Below are positions 35,363-45,275 of a stretch of 64,000 bases of DNA, in pieces. The stretch spans positions 372,001 to 436,000 of the forward strand of contig JAJEKV010000281.1 in the NCBI GenBank assembly GCA_021234155.1. Reading direction: 5' to 3'. The notes beneath the pieces were generated by a model. It had not been told where the DNA came from. It did not search any database and worked only from the letters and a program-made list of their open reading frames with translations. Within the stretch, counting starts at the first letter, position 1. Each line of letters opens with the position of its first letter. Both the position numbers and the translations under genes were made by a program. The stretch comes from Isoetes taiwanensis. Its lineage: Eukaryota; Streptophyta; Lycopodiopsida; Isoetales; Isoetaceae.

Positions 35363-35390
35363 AAACGGGAGTGTTGCATCACTCCCGTTT
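35363..35390. repeat. Perfect hairpin (11-bp arms, 6-base loop)
   Basis: AAACGGGAGTG, TTGCAT, CACTCCCGTTT. It lies 230 bp upstream of the minus-strand transposase start (35133) and 308 bp from the end of the methyltransferase-like gene, at the junction of modules A and B. Confidence 0.9.
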
Positions 35391-35697
35391 CAAAGATTCC
35401 CTTTAAAAAAACACCATGTTTCTAAAATAAGCCCTTTTTGATAGTTGTTGAGAATTTCTAGAGGTTTGCATTTTTTTTCATGCCATTTTGGCCCATCATT
35501 AGGCGAAAACTTTGTACTTATGAAACAGAAATCATAAAAATAGCGAAATTTAGGCATAGACTTGAAGAGACTGAAAGCATTACAAAAAAAACCACCAGAA
35601 TAGAAAGGAAAAAAAAGTAATATGTTTTTAATAAATTTTTGTACATCAATATTGAAGATTCATTGTAATAAATAATGATAATTTTAATATGCAGTAG

Positions 35698-38600
35698 TCA
35701 AAGATCTACATCATAGTCCTCCTCATTCTTTTGTCGCTCTCCCCGCCTCGCCCTTACATTCAATCGCTCCTTTGTTGGAGACTTAAGTTTTGTATCCTCC
35801 TTGTTCTTCGGAATGGTAGCTAAAGCTACTTCTTTAAGCTCGCAAAAGGTTGCCTCATTGCCTAGTGAGCTCGAGAATGGAGGTCAGATCTCCGAGGACG
35901 TTAGTTTAGCATAATCAGATGAAGACTTGGCCCCTAACTCTTGATTTTCATCTGGTAAAGTAGGTAAGGCAGCCAGTCTCATCTTCACAAAATGCATGAC
36001 CTCCTTATCAATATCCACGGCTACATAGTTGGGCCCTTCTTAAGTGCACATGCGATAGTAGTACCTAGAACGGAGAAAGCATCAAGCATTCCAATCTCCG
36101 GACGGTGAACATGTCCGTGAGATGGTTGATGAGCTTTTGTGGTTTCGGTAGTGATTCACAATCCTCGCCTTTGTGCACTTGGGTCCCGCAATTTCGTGAA
36201 GAAGGCTGGAAACTCTAGGACGCTTTGAAAAGTTTTGACAAAGCTAGGTGTTAAAGTGTTCCATGGACCTCTTCCCATCAAAACTCCAATAAGCTACATG
36301 AAGGGCCTCTACCTTGCCGAAAGCAACCTTGGTCCTCCACCATGGTAGTTGATGTTCGCTTTTTGTACCTAGTGAAGCATTTAAAGTGATGTTAGCAAAA
36401 ACAAGAAAACACGAAAAAACCACAAAGTGAAACACTATTCGGAATACACTACGTAATTAAAGAGAAAAGTAATTGTATTCGGAATAAGACTTGCCGCACA
36501 AGGTTTTCATATCCCCGAACTGGAGAACCAAAGTGATTTTTGAAAGCCGATTCCACCAAGCCGATCGCATGCGTTCGAATGGAACGTAACTAAACGCCAA
36601 TGTTTGGCCGTTGAGATCCGCTTTGATTCCTTCAATGAAAGCATTAAACTCGAAAAATTTGAAGGGCTGGTCGTCAGACTGGCATTGTCTTTAAGTTTAA
36701 ACCCGTAGGGAAGATCAGCAATAACCAAAGTAAAAGTCCTGCGGGCTTAACCGCGCCGACAAGGTTCGTGGTAATCACCATGAATGATTGAATATAAATT
36801 GTTTTGATCAAACATGAATCTCTCGTGAGTCGGATGGTTCGGCTCAGCAGTTCTTCTTTTCACCAACCTCTCTTCCCGTCTTTGTTCTAACCAAATTCAT
36901 AAAGCCCTCGGGCGGTGTCCTTATTTTTCTTTTTGCTCTAAAGAAAACAAAACAACAACCGCCAAGAGATCGTTTGTGCAGAAAAGGAATTTTGAGAGCA
37001 CTTACCCAGCCCTCAAAATTTGGTGCATATTGCACAATGCGCTTCGTCGGATGTGGCAATTGGGTAGAGTTCCTTGCACCTTTCCCATGTTTCGACGTTT
37101 AGCTGCTCCATCAAACATGTTTGACATGTTATGACTTTCTTTGGCTGCAAGACGCTAAGGAAACAATGAGATTAAACGTAAGAATCAAGGCAAAGTGAAA
37201 GGAAAACAAATAAAAGTCAAGCTATTTGTATTCGGAATACAAACCGGGTTAACCGGGTGATGCTACCTCGAAACAATATGCGTAAAATAGTTCCGCTTAC
37301 AGGACAAACATCGCTTGTCTCTAGAAAAGCAATGTGTATTCCGAATACGATTGCTTTCTAAAGGAGGAATGTGTATTCGGAATACACATGCCTTTCTTTA
37401 GAGGAGCAATGTGTATTCGAATACACAATGCTTTTCTAGAGACAAGCAATGTGTATTCCGAATACACATTGCCGTGGTGGAAGGAAGGCATGTGTATTCG
37501 AATACACTATGTACTGATGTTTTTGGGAATCTAACATGCAAAGAGTAAAGTTTGTGTCGAGAACTTACTTGTGCAATTCCTTTGACATTTCTTCTAGGCT
37601 AAACTCCTTATCAACAACTTTTTGGAGAAGCTGCCCGTAAGCTCCGTGTCGAGAAGCCCCCGTGATTCCGCACGGAATAATGGTCATTTCTTTTTGGGCA
37701 CGCCCCAGGTTTTTTCTTTGGCTGTCTCCTTGCCCTTGCTCTTTAACTCCCTCGCTCAACATTGTAAATATCTCGCCGGGAGTTCCCAAATCTGTTCAAG
37801 AAGATTTCACGCCAAATAGTCGGTTTGCTATTTCGAATACATTTTGTGCTTACCTTTGCCATCTCTAAAAGTTAATGGAATTAGCTTGTCGCGGGCCAAT
37901 GAGAGACCGCCTTTTATTGGCCTCGTCATATTTTCAAAGATTCAATGGCACACGCCCTTAAGCTCCAAGGAAAACCGGGTTTTAAGGTCCTCACCGCACT
38001 TTTCCTTGAAAATTACATACCCCCCGTGGCATAAACCGGATCTTGTCGACAAAGCTCATCTTTAGTTTGTACTCATTGTCAAGATTGTGGGTGTTGGCAA
38101 CGATTTTTGCTTCTTCATCCAGAAGAAGACCACAGTAGACAACAGCAGAGGCGGAGAGAGGTACCTCGGTTCTTCTTTTCTTTTAAAGTTGCCTTCTTGC
38201 CTTGAAGCTATGATTCCCTCCCAAGACGTAGTGAGTGTAGGTGTCGGTCGTTTTTTCGCCATACTCCCGGGGGGTTGTGCCTCGCCCCCACATCAACAAG
38301 GACAACTATTGGGGCCACATGAGCATTTGATTGCTCCTTATTCTCTGTCCTTCGTGTTCCTCAAGTGATCGGCATAAATTTTGCGAACCTGAAGTGGCCT
38401 TTCACCACTTCATTTTTCGGAGGAAGCTTCATTGAAGTGATTTGGCAAATAAATGACACCTTGCACAAACTTGTGCAGGGTTAATCTCTTCCATTTTTCA
38501 GATGTTTTATCAACTTTTTTTTCCTTAATAGCAACACCAGGTGCTTTACCCTTCCCTTCTTCTTCTTAGGTTCCTCGGGACTCTCGGATTTCAAGTCTTT

Positions 38601-39241
38601 GTGCTTTCCGCTTCTTTGGTTCTTTAGCAGCCTATGGTTGCCCTTGGCCTGCTAAGTTTCATTGGCCGCATGGGGTTTCTTCCTCGTCTTGTTCCCCGGA
38701 ACCTCCATCCGATGACCTCCCTCAAGAACTACCATCCGAGGGTGATGATTGTGACCTTTCTCCATCCTCAATGCTCGGACTCACCGACGGAAAGTCCTCG
38801 CCAGGGACCGGGTACAAACCCGTCTAATTCATGAACACAGGCTTCTTTTTATCCCGTAGTGTGAAAAGAATTTATACAAAGGCTTTGGTTGCACAATCGA
38901 CAATTCTAAAAAATGCGATGTCCACAACTATGAAGCCTTGGGAGGTCTTGAAGGATAGCCTCCCCACTGACCACCTTGTCCGGCAACTTCCTCAACATCT
39001 TTTATTGTCCCAAGGTTCACAAACTCGAGTCGGGCGTATTTTGTTACCAAGACTTTTACGCATCGGCAAAAAACGCAAGCAGGTCAGATTTTCCATCTGC
39101 ACCCCCTGGTTCCGAACCACCGCGTTTGAAAGTTTTCAGTAAATAGCGTGTTCGCGGGTGTCACGGTGTTTTTTGTGGGTGTGGACGCTTAGGCTTATGA
39201 GATTTCTTTGATGCCCTCTTGCTTCCTTCTTCCCCCGCCAT
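35698..39241 (-). pseudogene. DNA amino-methyltransferase-like gene (beta class, N6-adenine/N4-cytosine type) of the transposon
   Basis: It starts at 39241 with the basic MAGEEGSKRASKKSHKPKRP and ends at TGA (35698-35700) after ERLNVRARRGERQKNEEDYD. Exon-like pieces include FVQGVIYLPNHF (about 38440-38480), IPCGITGASRHGAYGQLLQK (about 37600-37680) and EQLNVETWERCKELYPIATS (about 37050-37110). Catalytic motif IV is VIADLPYGFKLK (36691-36725). After it come PKPQKLINHLTDMFT (36104-36148, motif X) and LDAFS-x-LGTTIACALKK (36037-36090, SAM-binding motif I), then NYVAVDIDKEVMHF. The order IV-X-I is the beta-class permutation. DLPYG replaces the usual DPPY. Frameshifts and stops in the motif I region suggest decay or unresolved introns. 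A weak GASRHGA resemblance to ParB-like folds is noted. Confidence 0.6.
36434..37507. repeat. Palindrome array 1 (GTGTATTCSGAATACAC-type) in methyltransferase introns
   Basis: Copies at about 36435-36450, 36473-36488, 37226-37242 (TTGTATTCGGAATACAA), 37334-37350, 37371-37387, 37411-37426, 37451-37467 and 37492-37507. Each is a self-complementary 16- to 17-mer. Spacing in the dense part (37334-37507) is about 40 bp. They lie in the introns of the minus-strand gene. Confidence 0.85.
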
Positions 39242-39492
39242 CACTAAACGTTTAAAACAACAATGTTAAGACGTAAATTCGAACGAAAAACGTATTCCGT
39301 AATAACATTTACTAATCTTGTGCCCTAAAGGCCGAAAAAGACAGAAAAACAAGCGTAAATATAGTAACTCTAAGACAATTTTTGTGCCTTAATTGACTCA
39401 AATTGTTATTTTAACCTTTAAAGTGGTCCGCTTTTAGCTAAAAGGTGTCTTCATTAAGTGCTAAAAAACAAGAGTTTTCAAAAGACAAGCAA

Positions 39493-39800
39493 AAGTGTAT
39501 TCGGAATACACTTTGTTCTTCGGGTGAAAGAAAGTGTATTAGGAATACACTTTGCTTAAGTGAAGTGCAAAGTGTATTAGGAATACACTTTATTCTTCCG
39601 GTGAAGAGCAAAAGTGTATTCGGACACACTTTGCACTGTAATAGCAAAGTAGTGCAAAGTGTATTCCGGAATACACTTTACTCCTTCGGGAAGGGCAAAG
39701 TGTATTCCGAATACACTTTGCACTTCGCCAAGGAGGAAAGTGTATTCCGAATACACTTTGCTCTTAGACAGATGGGCAAAGTATATTCTGGAATGCACTT
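39493..39800. repeat. Palindrome array 2 between divergent genes
   Basis: Eight copies of AAAGTGTATTC(C/G)GAATACACTTT variants start near 39493, 39532, 39570, 39612, 39655, 39698, 39736 and 39777, a regular 38-43 bp step. The spacers are also similar to each other (CTTCGG, GAAGGGCAAA words). The array stands between the start of the methyltransferase-like gene (39241, minus) and the plus-strand gene at 40203. Confidence 0.9.
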
Positions 39801-40017
39801 TGCCCTACAAAACCAAATCAGGAAACAAAAGAAAGACGTACTATGTACTTTATATGCTTACCTGTCCATTGTCTTCGCTATGTAAATCAGAATACAGCAA
39901 ATGTATATTGATCGGAAGGCTGGGTCGGGCGACTAAATCTCTCGAAAGGTATCACGCGCCCCAGGCGCTCGATTTTCCTTTTAAAGGTAGGCCATTGTCA
40001 GTTGTGTTTTTCTATGT

Positions 40018-40140
40018 AATGCGGAATACGTCTTGTCCAAACACTCTGGACAAGTGTATTCTGGAATAGCATCTTTGCACACACACAGCAAATGCTGCAC
40101 ACAAAATACTATTCCGGAATAGCATTTGTATTCTTGAATA
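40018..40140. repeat. Palindrome remnants upstream of the DUF7869-like gene
   Basis: AAGTGTATTCTGGAATAGCA, ATACTATTCCGGAATAGCAT and TTGTATTCTTGAATATC are decayed members of the same family, ending about 60 bp before the plus-strand start at 40203. Confidence 0.75.
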
Positions 40141-40202
40141 TCATTAGTCCAATCGACTTGTGAGTTAGTAACAAGCCCACAATTTTTTGCAGTTGTTTGA
40201 CA

Positions 40203-43200
40203 TGGTTAACCGCTTCGTGAACAAACTTCCACCACCATTTGTTTGCCCAAGTACCTCTACTTCAGATGGAACACAAGACGGAGATGCTTCTTCAACACCT
40301 ACCTCGACAAGGTCTTTGTTGCTTCTCGAAGACACTCCGAGTCCAGTAACTAGCAGACTGCCACCACCTTTCCAACCCTCTCCAAGTCCAGTAGGAAACC
40401 GGCTGCCACCACCTTTCCAACCCTCACCTGTTGCACGTAGCAATCTTCCACCACCATTTGTACCATCCCCCGACACTACAATGGCTCGACCTCAGAGAAT
40501 TTTTCGAACCGACTCCGGGCCCTTTTTGTTGTTTCTCCATCTTCACTTACACGTGAATACAAGACGCTCAAGACTAATAGATCCTCCATCGCTTCCCACC
40601 ACGATTTCACTACAAATGAAGACGACCCGGCAAAGATCTACACCTCTTCACACAAACGCGGGACACATGGGTTTGCAGAATTTCACCGCTTTTAAGAGAC
40701 ATGTTTGAACGAACTCCACAGTGGAAGACGCTTACAACAACTTCGCTGGCACATCATATGGTGGCCCATCTCCTTCATTCAACACCGCACCTCCGCCTTT
40801 TATCCCACCACAGCTTCACGTGGTTTGTTCTCCTCTACAAGCACACCACTAAGGGTAGAGGAGGTCACCCCCGTGAGTAGAACTCTCTCAGAAGATGAAG
40901 ACACCAACGAAGTGCAACGAGATTACACATTCTCTAGCCAATCCACCAAGAAATTCAAGGTGGATTTTAGTTTGAGAGCATGCTCCTCCTAAGAAGAAGA
41001 AACCTTATGGACGAGCACAAAATGAGAAGACTTTTAAGAAGTAATGCTGCCATTGGGTTGCATCAACAAATTTAACATGGCTAAATTACGAGCAATTAGA
41101 GACAACCACAGCTCAATGACATTGGCTGACCAGAATGCCTATTTGGCCTATCATAAGACTAGACCGCAACACCTTCTTGCACTACATTAACCATTAAGAA
41201 GTTTGCCGAATGCTTTATGGTTATCCACCGCTTAGGGTCCACCGTAATGTCTAGAATACACAAAAGATCGGACAAAATCCAAAGAATTGATGATCATTGT
41301 GGACCAAGAAGAGTTATAACCATGCATGCCCTTGCTACCGGTGGTGGATGGAGAAATATTTTAGAGAAACATGTGAGAAGCTGCCAACAAGAACATGTAT
41401 CATTTAACCGATAACATCACCAAAAGATGTTTTAATGAGTACAAAGAGACTTGCACTCGCCTTCAAAGACATCTCTTTACTCACACTTCACCGTGACCGT
41501 GGAAAGTGAATTTGGTTTAGTGAAAATTCCCGTGAGACATAGAATGTCTGCTTTGTTCAAGGTGCGTAATTAAAGAGTCAAAGAGAATCGCAAAGATGAG
41601 GGTCGAAAGAAGTAAGCTCATGTTCTCCAATCTCTCACTTGTTTTAAAGATAATGCTTTGACCTCATTTCTTTCTACGTGATATTGTGCAAATGTAACCT
41701 TGCCGTGATTATCGTGGAACAACAAGCAGCAGAGAAGAAAGCTTGCCAAACAAAAAAAAAGCTCTTGAACGTCCATAATCGCAAATATATGTCCATTGTG
41801 ATTGATGGAATGGACCAAAAACTACTCTACCAAGATTTCTTGAACATTCCTAAAGATAAAGAGGAATGTTTTGTTAAGGTCCACCTTGTAGGAGCTTTCA
41901 TGGTCTTCAAAGGAAGTCTAAAGTGCAAAGTATTCTTGACGATCCAAACTTGCATGGTGACCCGAACCTCATAATTACAATTCTTAACAAGGTCCAAGGC
42001 GAAAGCAAGAGCAATTACCACCGCTTTTACCCGCAACTTGACAATACATTACTAAGGGAGAACAAGAACCAAACACTCTTTAAGGTGATCGGCCATGTTA
42101 GTGGAGCTAGGATCTTTAGAAAGGTGAAGCCGGGGTTTACTTGTAGGCCACACTCATGATCAAATTGACCAAATGTTCAGAGATTTTCTGTAGCCTAAGG
42201 AAGAAGGCTCTCTCTTCCTACTTTAGTTCAATTATTGAAGATTCTTACACTCCCACTCCAGTGGATCGATCTTCTTAAAGAGACTCCGCTGATTTCGGAG
42301 AGTTTATTTTCTCTCAACGCTCGCACAGAGAACAAGCCGTGAACAAATTGAATGATCTCACCTTTCAACATCACATCAAGTTCTACTTGAAGGATGACCG
42401 TAGTTTCTTCTGGGGCAAGAAGTATACCACAACTAAGGACTAGAGTCCACCGAGGGATTACGCTTCCTTAACTTCCTTCAGAGCGTCGAAAGCAACTTCC
42501 TCTCAAAAAATCCTCCTAAGGAGTCCAAGGTACCCCAGAGTCATCCTTAAAAAGCAATAGAAAATGGAATTTCCTCAGTTTTTAAGTACTTTTTAGAAGA
42601 AGATCGAATGTGGTGGAGTAACTTCTTCTAACAGAAAAATTGTTGTGAAAAATATAGCTCTTAAGATTTGTAAGAACCATTTCAATGGCCTGGGAATACC
42701 TTCCATCAACCCCAAAGACTAAGGTGTCCAAGCAATGCTAATGCTAGCACCCCGGCAGAGGAAGAAGACGCAGGATCGAGTCATCAAAATTCGACCAAGA
42801 CGCAGAATGAGCCTCAAGGTAATATCACAGAAATTACCAAGGGTATGCTAATTGCTCTTCCTAATCGAGGAGAGGATGACAAAGGCCTTCTTTCCGGATA
42901 GCAGTGCAAGCTTGACACACTAAGGAGGAAGGCTTAGTCACTAAACTCAAGATTCATTGGCTTGCAACACGCCGTAAAAATGCTTTTGAAGGTAGATATG
43001 AGTTAGAAAATGAGAAGCCATGAAAAGGAGAAAGTCCAAGAAGGTGGGTTGTAGGGATGAGTCGATCCTTAATGACGGGACTATATTATGCTATGATTTT
43101 AAATTGAAATGACAATCGCTTCACGCTTTGAGGGACTATCAATTTGTTTAAAAAAGCTTGTAATTACGTAAGAAGAGGATGAAGGTGGTGGCAATGCTTC

Positions 43201-43320
43201 CACCATCTGCTGATAGTGATGAGGAAGATAACTCAAGCACTTCCTCTAGTGATAGTGAAAAGAAGTGAAGGTGATGAGGATGGCATAAAATGAACATGAT
43301 GACGCCCCCGATCCCTCTCT
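40203..43320 (+). pseudogene. DUF7869-like (DDE-type) transposase relic with a Pro-rich N-terminus
   Basis: The frame from MVNRFVNKLPPPFVCPSTST (40203) carries three to four PPPF(Q/V)PSP repeats, then a Lys-rich part (PPKKKKPYGRAQNEKTFKK, about 40985-41040). The core follows in three frames: YMSIVIDGMDQKLLYQDF (IDGMDQ at 41801-41818), FVKVHLVGAFMVFKGSLKCK, FYPQLDN and RENKNQ (42034-42072), and VGHTHDQIDQMF (42143-42178). The order DGMDQ, QLDN-RENKN, GHTHxxID is the signature of DUF7869 proteins found in large transposons. The tail includes FQHHIKFYLKDDRSFFWGKK (about 42363-42422) and an acidic Ser-rich end (about 43180-43265). Frameshifts between the motifs show it is inactive. Confidence 0.7.
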
Positions 43321-43824
43321 CATCACTCCTCACACTTTTTGTACATAACCGAAGTCTAGAAAAATCAGAATTTTTGTGATGTTGAATATGAAGATTCTAT
43401 CTTCAAATTTTTTGAGAATACTACAAGCCAGCTACTGACTTTACTTCAATTTTTTGTTAAATATTTTATCCTCGAATTAGAGACTCCTGTAAAATATACC
43501 TTCAAGAACATTCTATTTGCTAAGAAAAGTGACACTTTAAAAATGTCAATTTTTGTTGCAAAAAAATTAGTCATTTTGGGGGTCAAAATAGAATTTCATG
43601 CTTTTTTTTACCCCCTTTTTACCCAAAAAAGGGAATCTTTGGAGGAATATTCCTTCGCTTACATGATTTGCCCGCTTAACAATGCCAATCTTGTTAAACA
43701 ATCAAATATATTCCTTTTTTTTAAATATATAACAACAAGCAACGTGGCCTCCCACCATACATTCAAATTACATAAAAACGGTTTTCTAGTGCAAAATAGT
43801 ACATGAATTTAGAACTAATGTATG
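43321..43824. other. Right end of the 18-kb insertion, non-coding
   Basis: A/T-rich, with T and A runs. AAAGGGAATCTTTGG at about 43628-43642 is the approximate reverse complement of CAAAGATTCCCTTT at 35391-35404 and might mark an inner element boundary, but this is weak. Confidence 0.4.
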
Positions 43825-43846
43825 ACACCCTAGCATGCTTTTACCC

Positions 43847-44974
43847 CAATTGTGGATGCTCTAAAAACAACAATTGCTCCGACATAGATTACCGTGTCGT
43901 CGCATTTTAAGATGAACAATTTCATATTAAAATGCATCGCAATAAAACAAAGAACAAGCACATTCACCTTTTCAAATGATCTTCATCCAATGAATCGTAT
44001 CCTTTGAGCCAACGACTGTCGGAAGAAAAGCGATATGATGTCAGACCAGCAATGGCTTATTGCCCAAAGAAAAGAAAAATAAACATATGATACTGACACG
44101 TAATTAGCTTCCCGAGGAAAAGAACAGAACTTCCTACCGAGTCGACAGTACGCCAAGGGAGAGAGATATACCTGGCTGCTGTTCACTCCACCCAAACAAG
44201 GATTACAGCATGTATTGAAAACACGTCGAAGATAACGTTGTTGGTTCCCACATCACAGCCGGAATCGATATTTGTGCAAAGTCGGGATACCCTGGTTTGG
44301 ATTGCGGAAGAACTCAAACGCCGGGTACACACCGGCCGCACTACGCAAGGCCCGGTTAATATTGGTAAAGAGAAGACTGGCCGAGCTCAAGAATGCAGCC
44401 GCCGTCACGCGTGATGCAAGAGGCGCATCTGGGCGCTGGAGTGGCGGAGGCAGCGGTAATAGTGAGGGTAGATGATAACCGCGACGGCCAACGGAGTGGA
44501 ATCTAGAGGGAAAAAATGGGCGCAAGGGTTTTTCGCGACGACATTGCCTGAACATAGCTTTGAATCGGCAAAATTTTGGAGAACACAAATGACGCCCCTC
44601 ATCTCGGCCAAATATTACCGAACATGTCGACAAGTAACTTCACCGCGACTTCCTATCCTAACTCACCTAAGATTACCTTGTTTGAGCTAATCGTAGTGAA
44701 TTACTTAATGCATCTAAGTCGGGTGAATGGGTCAGTTTTTACTATCTTCCATGATCACTTGACTTGCTATGTATTATTGCTTAGATTTTCTGGACGCAAC
44801 AGCCCAAATGGTTCGGCAGTCGCATCGTTATAGTCACCATAGCCCACCGCGTCAGCTGTATATGGATGTTTAAAGAAGAAAGTTAATATGGATTGCGTAG
44901 CAAGAAAGGGAAAGAGGAAAACCTAAAGGTGGCCTCTGAATTGAGCAGGCGGCTATTACTTGCTTTTTTAAGTC
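43847..44974. other. No supported gene
   Basis: The first 45 bases resemble, with small gaps, the outer sequence of the right arm on the minus strand, as expected for the flank of an insertion. A basic frame at 44272-44475 has no recognisable domain. Confidence 0.5.
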
Positions 44975-45275
44975 TTTTTGCAAATGAAAACTTACACGCA
45001 TCTCCTCCTACTTTTCCTCGCTTTAAAAATATTAGGGTTCAAAACAAAAAACAATAACCGCCTTTATATATGTTTAGATAGAGTAGTTATTCATTTTATC
45101 TAAGTTTTTATAAACTCTAGAAAGATTCTAAAGGCCTCGGCAACGTAATTTTGTTCCCCATCTAAACATATATAAGGTAGCTTGTATTTTTTGTTTGAAC
45201 CTAATATTTTTCACGTAAAAAGCCGTAGGGAGAGCATTAATGTTGTAAAGTTTCAATTTTAAAAAAAGACATTTA
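44975..45275. mobile_element. MITE-like inverted repeat, about 300 bp
   Basis: TTAAAAATATTAGGGTTCAA and TATATATGTTTAGAT (45022-45082) reappear in reverse complement at 45159-45218. Weaker inverted similarity extends outwards to AAAACTTAC (about 44988) and GTAAAGTTTC (about 45245). No gene lies inside. Confidence 0.65.

Larger units (their letters stand above)
25777..43846. mobile_element. 18,070-bp DNA transposon insertion with 22-bp TIRs and CAAT target duplication
   Basis: The left end (25777-25798, GGGTATAAGCACGCTAGGG...) and right end (43825-43846, reverse complement GGGTAAAAGCATGCTAGGG...) are inverted copies. CAAT flanks both sides (25773-25776, 43847-43850). The right arm of the surrounding inverted duplication has the unoccupied form near 46735-46780: on the minus strand it reads ATAGGGCAATTGTGGATG, which equals the left flank joined to the right flank. 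Inside are a Ulp1-type gene, an NIF fragment, a DFAENY-motif transposase, a DNA methyltransferase-like gene and a DUF7869-like transposase relic. Two transposase types suggest either nesting or a fused giant element. Confidence 0.85.

Noticed and set aside
37226-39800. A CRISPR-like array
   Set aside because: The repeats are regular, but they are palindromes with similar rather than unique spacers, no cas genes are present, and the context is a eukaryotic transposon.
35391-43642. CAAAGATTCCCTTT (35391-35404) and AAAGGGAATCTTTGG (about 43628-43642) as inverted ends of module B
   Set aside because: A 14-bp inverted match without a target duplication is too weak to set element boundaries; kept only as a lead.
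44272-44475. A small Arg/Ala/Gly-rich protein
   Set aside because: The composition follows local GC content; the opposite strand has equally long frames.
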